From Seminavis robusta (taxonomy: Eukaryota > Bacillariophyta > Bacillariophyceae > Naviculales > Naviculaceae), in the NCBI GenBank assembly GCA_903772945.1, contig CAICTM010000004.1, forward strand, positions 124,001-188,000: a DNA stretch of 64,000 nt, read 5' to 3'. Positions 10,949-21,502 of the stretch are shown here, one piece after another (the stretch's first letter is position 1; the number at the start of each line of letters is the position of its first letter). The translations under genes and the position numbers were made by a program. The notes under the pieces were generated by a model. That model made no database searches. It saw nothing but the letters and a program-made list of their open reading frames with translations, and was not told where the DNA came from.

Positions 10949-12703
10949 CTAGAGGTCTTTTTCCTCCGAGTCTGATTTTCCATCCAAATCCATCCAGTTG
11001 CGGAAGAGTTCATCGCTGAGCCCAATTTCCTTTCGAAAAGCATTTTGCAAATGCTGGTCAGTGGTGTACACTTTGTCGGTGAACCGTATGGCCCGACGTG
11101 GGACGCGAGTGACAACATGCATCTGCCCCGGAAGGATTCGTTCCTGAGGTGCCAGCCCATAGCGGTTGCGAATCACAACAGTATAGTAAAAGTTGCTTGG
11201 GTCTTCGCTATCGCCACTACTGGAATCCTTATCTTTTTCGACCTCATATCGCTGCATGATGGTGCAGGGACGAAGGTTGCGAAGCTCAAAGATACCAGGC
11301 ATGTGTCGCCATTCCGCCGAGGTAATGTTCCGGGTGGGGTCGTTTTTTTCGTCGTCTTCGCCTTCACTTGGCTTTGTCTCTGGATGTACGTACGGGTAAA
11401 AACAGGATGTTAGGAGGTTTGGCGGATAGGGTTTGGAGCCTTGGACCTCTTCTTGAGTTCCCAGAACTGGCACGGCTTCATCCAGAACATAGCCGGGTGC
11501 GTATTCGAATGGATATGGCTCCCACTGCTTCACATGCTTTTCCCAGGCTGCTTGCCATTCGGGACCATAGTCTAGAAGCACTTCTTCGCCTTCCTGGATA
11601 TCCTCTGTGGCCACAAGTTCCAGCAGAAGGCCATCCGTGGATGCTGTAGGTTTCTTGTTGATATCCTGCAGATGCTCTAGCGTGGGCTGGCTTTTGCTGG
11701 ACCATTGGAGGCGAACATTGCTGCGTTTCGAAGAGTGATTGATGAGGTTTACCATGGGTGAATATGGAAAGAGAAGAACGGAGGATTTTGGGTGTCCATA
11801 GCAATAGTTTGTCAAGAGCTGCTTGGTAGTTGTCTCCGCAAATTCCTTTTTTGATACCTGCTTCTTGCGTGTCACATCCATGGCCTCTCGTTTGGTGATG
11901 GGTAAGACAGGCACAGGAGCTACTACAGATCCTTTGGCCTGTCCTCTGGATGCAAAAGCTCCTCGTCCTGCATGCTCAATGGTGGACTTTCCTGGTTTGA
12001 GATTGTCCAGGCAAAATCCGGTTTCATGCAAAGACTCCAACGACCGATGGAGCAGTTGTGGTTGCTTGGCACCCTCCTCCTCGTCTTCTTCTTTTTCATT
12101 GGCCATTTGATTATTTCTCATTTGAAAATATCCAGGACCGTAGTTCACAAGAATTTCATTTCCAGCCACGAGAGGCTTGTTGAAATGAAACGTGTAGTTG
12201 AAGTAATGCGTGAAAGCCCCAGCCCCAGGAGATTTATGGCGCGTCACGCCTGCTTCGTCCACAGAAGGCTCCAAGACTGGCAAAATCCCCTCTTCCGAGG
12301 CACCGTTGGCCAGCATCCCAATCCCTGGAATAACACTAAGCACATTGATGCCTTCATATTGTCCACCAGTTTCAGCGGCATTCCAAGCATAGTCATAAAC
12401 AATTCGACGCATATCAGAGGCATGAGTGACATTCAAATCAGCCACCTGGATGACCAGGTCACCAGCAATAATGGGATCCCCTACTTTACTGTCCACCATA
12501 GAAAAGACTCCCCAACCAGAATTAGGAATGGAGGAAGGAGCCATCACCAAGGAGCAGCCCGGAGGAACGCGCGGGTTGATGTTGTCATTGGTGCTGGTTG
12601 ATGTCGATGCTGATGGATCTTCACTATCTGTGGCGCTGGAAGCATAGCCACCAACAGCACTCAACAATGCCCACACGGCAATGCATCCTTGCGAGACCTT
12701 CAT
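10949..12703 (-). CDS. Secretory protein with two SET-type halves
   Basis: 584 residues from the ATG at 12703; the frame extends upstream only through a non-ATG codon in a CT-repeat. The N-terminus is a signal peptide (MKVSQGCIAVWALLSAVGGYASS) without an ASAF-type Phe, so a secretory/ER route is likelier than plastid. The C-terminal half carries a SET signature: NLINHSS (the NHS element) followed by GEEVLLDYGPEW. The first half repeats the pattern in weaker form (SGWGVF start, GNEILVNYGPGYF end), so the protein seems to contain two SET-like units, the first lacking the NH[SC] core. SET proteins methylate lysines, but a secreted version is unlikely to act on nuclear histones. The last ~150 residues are of unknown fold. 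No intron seen. Confidence 0.75.
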   Translation of the reverse strand: MKVSQGCIAVWALLSAVGGYASSATDSEDPSASTSTSTNDNINPRVPPGCSLVMAPSSIPNSGWGVFSMVDSKVGDPIIAGDLVIQVADLNVTHASDMRRIVYDYAWNAAETGGQYEGINVLSVIPGIGMLANGASEEGILPVLEPSVDEAGVTRHKSPGAGAFTHYFNYTFHFNKPLVAGNEILVNYGPGYFQMRNNQMANEKEEDEEEGAKQPQLLHRSLESLHETGFCLDNLKPGKSTIEHAGRGAFASRGQAKGSVVAPVPVLPITKREAMDVTRKKQVSKKEFAETTTKQLLTNYCYGHPKSSVLLFPYSPMVNLINHSSKRSNVRLQWSSKSQPTLEHLQDINKKPTASTDGLLLELVATEDIQEGEEVLLDYGPEWQAAWEKHVKQWEPYPFEYAPGYVLDEAVPVLGTQEEVQGSKPYPPNLLTSCFYPYVHPETKPSEGEDDEKNDPTRNITSAEWRHMPGIFELRNLRPCTIMQRYEVEKDKDSSSGDSEDPSNFYYTVVIRNRYGLAPQERILPGQMHVVTRVPRRAIRFTDKVYTTDQHLQNAFRKEIGLSDELFRNWMDLDGKSDSEEKDL

Positions 12704-13351
12704 TGTCGTCTCCTTTCCTATTGCTGCAGCTCTCTCTCTCTCTCTCAAGCCCTTTTCTTATTACTTTCTGGCAATTCGATTGTCTTCGATGTGGTGAAGC
12801 TGTTTGCCAGTGCTTCCGAGAAAATGCTTTTCAAATCTTCGATGAAGGCCAACGTATCTTGACTGACGAGGGGCAGACGAAGCTCTTTCCTATCGTACAG
12901 AGACCTCAAAATTAAGATATCGGCGCAAAGTTTCCAAGCAAACTGACCTCTCCGCTCCACCACAATGCCTGTGGGGGTGACGGTTTAGGGTACCATACCA
13001 GGTACCGGTAACTGCTACGGTAGTGCCACGGTGGGCAGTCCTATCGTACTCAGAGTAGCCTTAAAATAGATTCTATTGAAGCTAGAGTTTGATTGTTTTA
13101 GTTGATGGCTGGAACCGGTATCGGTACGGTAGGTCTGGATGCCCCGTTGCGATTGTGGACCACACGGTTGCCCCATCAGCGTATGCTGCGGAAACCAAAA
13201 CCTTGACAAGCATTCACTAGCTAGAGCACTACTGGTAAAACTAACTGGACTACCTGGACGTATGTGTTATTAAAAAATAGCAAGCTATAGCGGGGTTACT
13301 TGCTTCGCTTCGTGGGACCACGGTGTATCCCGACCCAACATTTAGTGATTA
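12704..13351. other. Intergenic region with CT microsatellite
   Basis: A (TC)8 run at 12731-12746 sits in the likely 5' leader of the SET gene. TACCGGTA-type words cluster at about 12988-13010 and 13110-13130. No gene supported. Confidence 0.5.
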
Positions 13352-14482
13352 TTATACTTCTTCTAGGGAGAAGCAACTATCTTCATGGAACCAACCTGTG
13401 GCGGCAATTCTTTGCCTGGTTCCCGTCACATCTCTCACAAGATGAGGAAGTGTCACCGAATCAAACAAAACCAGTGTCCCTGCGGCTGGAACAATATCCA
13501 AGTGATGCCCGTCGTTCTGCTGTTGAAGCACTGTTTCTTGTGACGACGACTTGGCCAATTTTGCGATTTGTGTATTGTCGTTCTTGTTGCTGGTAGCCGC
13601 AAAGCGAGGATCCAGGCGTGCTGTGGAAATTTGCTCAAAAGACGTTCGATGCTGCTTTTCCAGAAAAGCCGAAAAATCGATGGGTTGCCTCGGCACATCA
13701 AAGTCTGCCACAGATAATATTTTGGTGCCACTGCTGCTGTTATCGTTCAGTTTGTATAATGCGGATCCACCACTTGGTCGGAAGGCATCCAGAAAGACAG
13801 GTTCATTTTTGTTCAACCAGCCTACTTGAAGATTGCCATTGTGTGATCCCACTGGATGGGTGCTTTTTGTCTCTCGTGGGAAGGTTCGCAATGCCCCTCC
13901 TTCGGAATCCAACCAGCCATCGTTCAAGTAGACCAGCCAGGTGACAGACCTTCGGGTGGGTAGCATCCATCCCTTCAGGCCTTTGGTTTCTTCGTGGTGC
14001 TCGTCCAAATGGCGGCCCAGCTTGGCCCCTGGTTCATACCAATTAAATGTCATTTCGTGTTTCACAGTGCGCTCTGTGGCCAAGGTGGGACGGTCCAGAC
14101 CCCGAGCCAATTGAAGACGCAATTCTCGCATACGTTTGGCGAATTCTTGACGTGCTTCCAAGTTTCCCTCATTGTCATTCCAGCCAGCTCCGCCTCGAAA
14201 GGTTTGTCGATCAGCTGCCGCCGAAAATCCTTGTCGGTTTTTGGAAAGAGCCGTGTTCGTCAAGCCGTCTGGCCGGAAATGACCTTGTTGAAAAAGGAAC
14301 TGGGCATCTTTCTTGAGTGACTTTGTCAGATCTGGTGGTAACCAGCCGTGTGTGATGGAGACTTGGCCATGGCGAATCTGCTCTATTGCCTCGGGGCTGA
14401 CCAAGCCGTTCACAAGCGAGAAACTGAAAGCTAAAACTAGTATCAACGCGCTACTATTCATAGTCACGAGGACCATCTTCAT
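13352..14482 (-). CDS. 2-oxoglutarate/Fe(II) dioxygenase, prolyl-4-hydroxylase-like, secretory
   Basis: 376 residues. The start is the ATG at 14482 (another at 14476); the frame upstream has no ATG. A signal peptide (SSALILVLAFSFSLVNG) leads the chain. The double-stranded beta-helix metal site is visible: His158-x-Asp160 in GRHLDEHHEE and distal His347 in LPHLVRDV, followed by the 2-oxoglutarate-binding Arg358 (GTRQRIA). Between them lie WLVYLNDGW and GGALRTF, typical of the P4Hc/2OG-FeII_Oxy family. The enzyme would hydroxylate a protein or small-molecule substrate with O2 and 2-oxoglutarate, probably in the ER lumen. The family assignment is firm, the substrate unknown. No intron needed. 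Confidence 0.85.
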   Translation of the reverse strand: MKMVLVTMNSSALILVLAFSFSLVNGLVSPEAIEQIRHGQVSITHGWLPPDLTKSLKKDAQFLFQQGHFRPDGLTNTALSKNRQGFSAAADRQTFRGGAGWNDNEGNLEARQEFAKRMRELRLQLARGLDRPTLATERTVKHEMTFNWYEPGAKLGRHLDEHHEETKGLKGWMLPTRRSVTWLVYLNDGWLDSEGGALRTFPRETKSTHPVGSHNGNLQVGWLNKNEPVFLDAFRPSGGSALYKLNDNSSSGTKILSVADFDVPRQPIDFSAFLEKQHRTSFEQISTARLDPRFAATSNKNDNTQIAKLAKSSSQETVLQQQNDGHHLDIVPAAGTLVLFDSVTLPHLVRDVTGTRQRIAATGWFHEDSCFSLEEV

Positions 14483-15312
14483 TTTCTGTTTGGTTGGTCG
14501 GTTTTGTTCCTTCTTGTCGGCGTCTCCTTGCCCTCCAACCACCAAACAACGAATCTTTCAGTCATGCTTCAACAGCTCCAGCACCGCCCGTGACCCAATG
14601 ACACTAACACGATCCTCCTCACTCCTCTCAACTGCACCATCCTCCTCTCCTCTCAACTACATCATTCAGACCTGGCCAAACTCCTGGGCCAACAACGCCT
14701 TGGATTATCACCACGACCCTCACCTCCTGGCCCACCTCCAGGACCTACACTTCTAGAATCTTGGCCAGGCCAAGCTCCAACACCAACAACACCATGCACA
14801 TACATCTCGAAGCAGAGCACCAGTCCCGGTCCCACACCCTGCCCAGTTCCTGATCATACACTGGTCCATCCGCAGACCCCATCCAAGTACCTACATTTGG
14901 CCCATCTCCAGGACCTACACCAGGCCCATTCCCTGGACAAATGTAATACCTGGTACCTGAACAACCAACGGAAAACTCATCTAGCTACTTTTAATAAAAG
15001 CGAATTGGGTTCAGAATCACAAGTCTTGAAAAATTCATCCAAAGAGTATCGAGTGCCCATGTAGCAAACAATGAAATTGAATGGAGCCTTGATCCAAATC
15101 AAAGATTGTCAGCAAAGTTGGAGCTTCTTCAGCTCCCTGTATCGCATTGCTGTGGGCTCTACTGTCCGTATGATCCTTACTATCCTTCGACCAAGAGGTT
15201 TTGCAATTTGAAACTTTCAAAACAAAGTCAGTTCAACTATATCAGCAAACTTTTCTGTGTGGGTTGTTATGCTTTTCTGTGTTGATTGTTATGAGTTTTG
15301 TCATCTTGTCAC
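14483..15312. other. Intergenic region
   Basis: No gene supported. The stretch 14570-14960 is C-rich, and a CTCCAGGACCTACAC block occurs twice about 180 bp apart (near 14735 and 14915). Confidence 0.4.
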
Positions 15313-16549
15313 TCAATACAGTGGGCCCAGGACCCACCGAGGATCTGGATATTGCACCAATGCTCTTTGGCGATCGTTCAAGGCCACCGCTCCAGGCATA
15401 TCATGAGTCTTTGGAGGTTCGATGGCAAGCTGAAAGTGAACGTGCGCAGCAACCCTAAAACAAAAAGTAGTCAGTGCTTTTTTATTGCTCTACCAAGGTG
15501 CAACACCAAGAATTGGGTGGAAACACAAAATAAAGAAACAGGAGTAACTCACCAACCACCATTCTCCGTAAAATCACCCAACTGAATATAGCCATGGTGG
15601 ATTGTTTCATATCATTTTGTAAGAATGAGTCACGTAGAAAATGGTTTATGCCGAGAAAAACGAGAAATGAATCACAGAAACTTACCCGTCCAACCACCTG
15701 CCCCTTTGATATTTCTTGGCCTGGCTTTTTACCTTGAATACTGCCCTTATCCAAATGACCATATAATGCCCACATTTTGTTGCCATTGGATGGCACGGTA
15801 TGTTCAATGACGACCACATTGCCGTAATCCCCCCACTCTGAATTATATCCTGCAGCATGCACCACGCCATCGGCAAAGGCATACACTTTGGTTCCCACTG
15901 GACCACCCAGATCAACACCCACATGTACGGTCCTGGCACCAGCATAACCCTCGACGGAATTCTCCAAATCTTCAAACATGTCGCTTATATACATTCCCAC
16001 TCGATCTTCATCATACCGCCCAACGCTAAAGTGCCGAATACCGTGTTCTTTTCGGAACTTGGCCACAAAGAGACGAGCGGATGGTACTAAACAGCGCAAA
16101 TTTAGGAACCAGGAAGGAATCTTTGCCAATTCCTTTCGCTTCTGAAGGATCTGTTCCTCGCTGGCCAGGTGGACCTTGTCGGTGGGTTTTGTGTAATCGG
16201 AAATCCTCACATGAGGCACTCTCTTCTTTGTGCTGATTGTCGAGTCATTGACATCTGCTTCTGCGAGCGCAGTCTCATTGTGCACCCAAATTGTGGGATA
16301 TTTCACAACCGGGTGAAAGGATTGGCGATCTTCTTCGGTAATGCCCAGAGGATTCGGGTAGCTACCAAAGGAACTGCATAGGGCTTCCGGAACAACCCAA
16401 GATGATGAGTTTTGAGGAACAGTTGATGCATTCACCACCCAGAGCAGACGAAAACCTAACAGAGGGGCCCAAGCAGAAGCCAGACTATGAGGCTTCATCC
16501 TCAACAATGTCCTCACGCGAGTGACTGTGAAAGGAAATGCCATCTTCAT
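15313..16549 (-). CDS. M23-family (LytM-type) metallopeptidase, three exons with a 29-nt micro-exon
   Basis: Exons 16549-15686, 15581-15553 and 15454-15313; spliced length 344 residues. Introns: 104 bp (GTAAGT...TTCAG) and 98 bp (GTGAGT...TTTTAG). The middle exon is only 29 nt. Splicing is supported by the protein: the first exon gives HVGVDLGG (His209, Asp213) and LYGHLD (His265), and only the joined third exon supplies the conserved HVHFQL (His302, His304), completing the M23 zinc/catalytic set. The N-terminus is hydrophobic (residues ~23-42), suggesting a signal peptide or anchor. M23 enzymes cut peptidoglycan cross-bridges or Gly-rich peptides in bacteria; the role in a diatom is unknown (plastid envelope, bacterial defence and cell-wall protein processing are all possible). 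The start ATG at 16549 precedes a second in-frame ATG at 16543. Confidence 0.85.
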
Positions 16550-19076
16550 GGAACCAGAGTTTTTGGTCAACTCGCTCTGCCTCGATTGCGTTTGTTTTGA
16601 GCTGATGACGAATGTGGAAATCTTATGTAAACGTTTTGAACTGGATTTATTATCTTTAATACGCGGTCATACTTGAATAAAGATTTAACATCCCTATTAA
16701 TAGCTAGCTTTTAAAAGTCTGCAGCTGCCAAAGACCAAAGCTATGACTACGTGTACATCTGTCCCTTCTTTATTTGCCTTCAAGCTGACGAACTCCAAGC
16801 TGAAGAACTCCAAGCTGACCCGGTTCTGTCTCTTGGCCTGCTGCTTGGATTGAGCAAGTTGTCCAGTGCAGTGATTGAAGGCGTTGTCTGAGAGAAACAT
16901 CCACGGCAAAGTGAACGAGCTCAAGGGTGATGGCGATTCGAGAGCCTCCAATCCTTCCACTCAGACACGGACGGTACCTGGGTTCCAAAGTGGTCGCCAA
17001 TTGTGGCACACTTTAGTTTAGATCTACTAGACTAGTCATCTCGGCCGGGATGTTTCTTTGTCTTATCGCAGCAACCGAATGTTCTACCTCCTGCTGCCTG
17101 CTCCGGAAATCTTAAAGCAAGATACAGTGAAGTTTGAGTTGAGTGGTCAACCCTTTTCTTCGATTCGGCAGCCAGATAACTTCTAGCTAGCTAGTAGGGA
17201 GAACTTCTAGTGCGACTGTACCAGTACCAGTAGTAGAGGATTTCCCTCGAGTTGGAAATAGGACTGGTTGGCTACATGTATGCATATCGGTAGCTACGCC
17301 GGTAGCAAGATCCGAGAGTTCTCTTGTTGAAAGGAAGCCAGCGGCTCCCTCTACATTACCAAAGCCACCACCACGGAAAACCCTCTTTAGAGTAAAGTCT
17401 ACTAAGTAGGGTACTACAGTACGCATACCGGTACGACACATGGATGTAGCGATACAGCGATACTCGCCACTACATAGTCTAGTAGCTAGATCATTCATTC
17501 GATTGAATTCAGGTGCACTACGTAGCTAGCTCAATCCCAACATCCGTTCTATCCCACACCTGCCAGCCCGCAAGCTTGGCGACCACTGCAATACACGGCC
17601 GCGCATCTGCCACTTGATGAAAGCCAACGAGTTCAACGTGACGACCACTGACGACCCTACTGCCCTTGCTGGTCGAGGTATTGCCCCTGCAGGTGGTGGG
17701 ATCGCTGTTTACCTCCCTTACTGCCATCCTCGACAAATCAGATTTCTACAAAATATGTGAAGGCTGGAACCGCCCAATCAAAATCGTCTGCCGCTGACGT
17801 AGCCAATGAGGTGGTGAGATAACCTCTATTGTAATTAAGGGGTATACGCCATGTCAGAGATTATTTAGACAATAAATTGATTTTAGGTGCCAGTGCGACT
17901 TCAACATGTGAAGCTGACGAGATGCCTGTTAAATGAATCATCACCGTGGAACAACTGACAAGACATGAGTCAGAGAAGACATCACTACGTAAGAGTAACG
18001 GCCCGGAAGTTTTAATTGGCCACATCAGATTGCTTGTGCTTGCGTCAGAATTTGTGAGAATCTGGTCGAAGACGCGGTTTCAGGAGGTCTCGGTTGTTTG
18101 CAAGCTGAAGACATCAAGCATCAAGGAAGTTCATGCGTCAGAGCTCCCAATGAGGTACCAATCAAAGCATGGGAAGATGCGAGTCTTTCAGGCTGTCAAG
18201 CCTGCCAAGGAGCCACTGGAGTTCAAGCCGGAGTGGAGGCAACCAGCTGCAGGTCGACAGTTGGCTTACCCTTGGCCAGTTGGTTGGTATCCAACAAGCT
18301 GCTGTTCCCGATCTGCCCTGAACTATACTTGCCGGTGTCATTGGGTCGCAGATAGTATCATTAGCCTTCTGAATCGATACGACAGAGCTCCAGAACTAAG
18401 ACAAGGTAGCCCATGGCAGGGATAGAGCCAAGGAAACCGAGACCTTTGAGAAGCTTAGGCAAGTCCCAAGAAACCCACGCAGTTTTGTAGCACTAGAATT
18501 CTGGCCCCCTTTTCCCTTCGCCTAGCAACTTCCTAGAAACTAAGAAATAGATATCAATTCCATAGCTACCTAGCTAGCTAGCTAGGTCCTGTTGCCATGT
18601 TGCAAAAACCCTGGGCTTCGGGCTCTCTCTAGCAAGCTACCAGTGCGAGTAGCTACTAGCAAGCGGAGCGGTGAGAGCTTCTCGAAGAAAGAGTTTCTTA
18701 GACAAGCAACGGCTTTTCTCATTTGCTTCGCAAATCCTGCATTGTGATTGGCTGACGTGGGTCTTCCTTGTGATTCCCGTGGTAAGTCGGCTGTAAAAAA
18801 CCCAACCCGGAGACCCACGAAGCAGCAGGAGTTCAGAAAGGAAGACGGAAACTCCTGTTTTGGGGTCTTGAATTTTGCTTTTGGGCCAATGGCAGGTTTC
18901 ATGTTTGTGCGTATGCGACGTGCTGGCTCCGCGATGACGTGTGGATCGCTGCCTTGTCCTTGTCAAATTATTCAAGTTGACATCAAACTATCTCACAAAA
19001 AACAATCGGTCTAGCGCCTCACTCAAAAAGCAATCAAGTACTTCGCAGCAGCTAAATAAAACAACTACAAATCACG
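16550..19076. other. Long intergenic region
   Basis: About 2.5 kb without a convincing gene. The longest plus-strand frame (17946-18425) lacks recognisable features. The region holds TAGCTAGCTAGCTAG at about 18570-18585, further TAGCTAGCTAG runs near 17184 and 17520, and ACCGGTA words near 17425. The last ~60 bases (AAATAAAACAACTACAAATCACGATG context) look like an A-rich leader of the highly codon-biased gene that follows. Confidence 0.45.
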
Positions 19077-20048
19077 ATGAAGTTCTACGGCTCCCTCTTC
19101 GCTCTTGCTATGCTTTCGGGCGCATCGGCCTTTGTTTCTCAATCTCCAATGGCTGGAACCACGGCCCTCAAGTCTTCGTACTTGGACGGTATGGGACCTG
19201 GACAGCAAACCGGAACCGCAGGACCTGGTCCTCAGGTAAGTGCTCCTCTCTCGAGAGATGGAGGCTCCCAGTTCTACCCTTCCAAGTCTACCAATGGCCC
19301 CAGCAAAGGAGCCGAAGGTGTTGGAAGCCCTGATATGCGCCTTACCCGAGGAATCTGGGACAAGTTGACCCCCGTCACTGTCCAAGGAGGATCCCTTCGA
19401 ACCTGGTCTGGAACCAGCTCGTCTGTCGAGCGTGTCCAGGTTTTCTTGAAGACCGATGGACGTCCCCTGAACGCCGATGTCGATCTCTGGCAGGGACCTG
19501 ACAACACTCCTCAGAAGATGAAGATCTACATTGAGGATGGAGCCATGCGCCCCCTGAGTGCTGTCATCGCCACCCCCCGAGGACCCAACGCAATTGCCAT
19601 CCGCAACACGGGACACTTGGAATTCCCATTGGCCGCATGTGTGTTGGCTGATGCAGAGAACACTGTGGGAGATGTCATTGAAGATATTACCGACATGAAG
19701 ACCATTCAAGGAGGAGCCATCCACACTTATCCTTTCGCCCCTGCTGTTGCCAGTGTCTCTGTCCTTTTGCGAACGGATGGACGCCCACTCAACGCCAGAA
19801 TCGAGCTCTTGCAAGGTCCCAACAATAACAAGCAAGTTATTGAGGTATACACAGAAGATGGTCGGGAACGTCCTTTCTTCGCCGTTATCGAGACCCCAGG
19901 AACCGGAAACGTCGTGCGTATTGTAAACACAGCCACAGTTGAATTCCCAATGACTGCCGCTGTCGAACCATACCTCGTTGAGAAGATTGAGGCTGGCACC
20001 ATGCAAGACGGAGGAGATGGTTTCTTCATTGTTGACCGTCAGTGGTAA
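19077..20048 (+). CDS. Plastid protein with two homologous beta-domains; probable pyrenoid shell (PyShell) protein
   Basis: 323 residues, no intron. The N-terminus MKFYGSLFALAMLSGASAF is a diatom bipartite plastid presequence: a signal peptide ending in the ASAF motif, then a Ser/Thr/Lys-rich transit part. The mature protein has two copies of one domain (about residues 100-195 and 205-300). Each carries a TDGRPLNA core, then L(W/L)QGP(D/N)N, a YxEDGxxRPxxAVIxTP block, and a C-terminal EFPxxA strand. This pseudo-twofold layout, the presequence and the length fit the description I recall of diatom PyShell proteins, which tile a sheet around the Rubisco pyrenoid. I could not align it, so the name is an inference. 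Codon use is strongly restricted (GGA, CTC, AAG, ATC), typical of very highly expressed genes. The 3' flank is A-rich (about 20248-20280). Confidence 0.65.
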   Translation: MKFYGSLFALAMLSGASAFVSQSPMAGTTALKSSYLDGMGPGQQTGTAGPGPQVSAPLSRDGGSQFYPSKSTNGPSKGAEGVGSPDMRLTRGIWDKLTPVTVQGGSLRTWSGTSSSVERVQVFLKTDGRPLNADVDLWQGPDNTPQKMKIYIEDGAMRPLSAVIATPRGPNAIAIRNTGHLEFPLAACVLADAENTVGDVIEDITDMKTIQGGAIHTYPFAPAVASVSVLLRTDGRPLNARIELLQGPNNNKQVIEVYTEDGRERPFFAVIETPGTGNVVRIVNTATVEFPMTAAVEPYLVEKIEAGTMQDGGDGFFIVDRQW

Positions 20049-21502
20049 GGATGAAGCGAGCTACAAGGGCGAGGAGAATTGAAGAGATGCATGGATGGTT
20101 GTGCCGCCACGAAAACGTGCCGGCACGGAAAAGAAACCCTTGGAAGCAGAATCTGATGCCTACCGAACGATTGGATGAAATGAATGCTTCGACTGTCAGT
20201 TATAACTATCTATCTATTAGTTTGTATACCTAAAGAAGACCGCGGGTGATAAAGAAAAAAACATAATAAAAAAAATACACTTGAAAACTTCTTCTTGCCT
20301 CCTTTAACCGCAGCCTTTAGCTCTCCCACTAGCAGCACCAACAACACTAACTTGGTTGCACCTTCCGCGAGCACCTATACTTGGAACGCTTGTTGCTCTG
20401 ATGGATCCATCAATCTTGATGGATGTGTCTTGAGGATTGGATGGCCGGCAGATGTTCATCGACCATTAGCCATCTTGAGGGGTTGCCAAGGTCAGCTCAA
20501 GACAACCCCTCCAAGGTCAAGACAAGGTGCTCGGGTACTTGCCTGTCGATCCACAAGCAGAATCCAGCCGGCGGTGGAGCACCACCAGTTCGATTGCCTC
20601 CAAGCCAACGAGAAGTCTCCCACCAAGCCGGTGCCGTAGAGGCACTACGGTACCCAGAGCCCAGAGGCAAACACGAGCAGCCTCCGTGTTACTAGCTATA
20701 GCTAGCTAGCCAGTTCTGCCGTAGTAAACTGCCGGTCCTCCAAGCAGCACCTTACCTATTGCCCACCCAGGGAGTGGACGATATCGAAGATGACAAGAAA
20801 GAGGGCAATATGACAAAGTACGTCAGAGACAAGGTCATTGGTCCAACAAGAAAAAGGAATAAATGCGTCGTCCAGTTTCAGACGCTTGGCGACATTGCGC
20901 AAAGCTCATTCGTCCAGGCGGTCCGAACGGTTTCTTTGTCAAAAATGACATACTTGGTGCGAATTTGGATCACGGTCTTAGACTTCCATGGGATTGCGGT
21001 GGGATCCAAATATTGTCAATCACGAAAAGACGGTCATATTTCCCACGAGGCTGCCAGTCAAGAAGTAAAATTTTATGTGACTGACTGATGAAAAAGCAGA
21101 CCAGTCACAGTTTAGTTTACTATAGCAATTGTGTACTTACTAGATGGATTCGCAAGAACAAAGAGCATTGAGGATTTAGCTTCCGGTTCCCCGTGCTTTT
21201 ACCTGATCACGGTTGAAGCCACCGGTAAAGGTGTTTTACGGGGTAAATCAATCGTGTTTTGTTATCGTTACCATCCACCATGAGAGAAAGAAGCTTTTGA
21301 AAAGTGGTTCAGACTAACACATTTGCATTGGCACTATAGCGACCAGTATCTTATACCTGTGGTCCTGTGGTTGTCTTCATATCGATATTTCCGGAAGAAG
21401 GACAAGGCGTCTACTCAACAGTACCGGTACTAGTACGAGAGAAAGAGAGGGACCCATTAAAAGTTCAGACGCCAGAGCAATCTGCCTCCAGAGCATCCAA
21501 AT
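20049..21502. other. Intergenic region
   Basis: No gene supported. The 3' flank of the plastid gene contains an A-rich stretch near 20248-20280. TAGCTATAGCTAGCTAGC lies at about 20693-20710 and GTACCGGTACTAGTAC at about 21421-21436. Confidence 0.45.

Noticed and set aside
14313-14756. 147-codon plus-strand frame
   Set aside because: Half of it is antisense to the dioxygenase gene and the rest is C-rich low complexity.
17946-18425. 159-codon plus-strand frame
   Set aside because: No signal, domain or hydropathy pattern, no ATG context of note, and surrounded by repeat words; consistent with a chance frame.
19065-20006. 313-codon minus-strand frame
   Set aside because: Antisense of the two-domain plastid gene; its openness comes from the strong codon bias of that gene.
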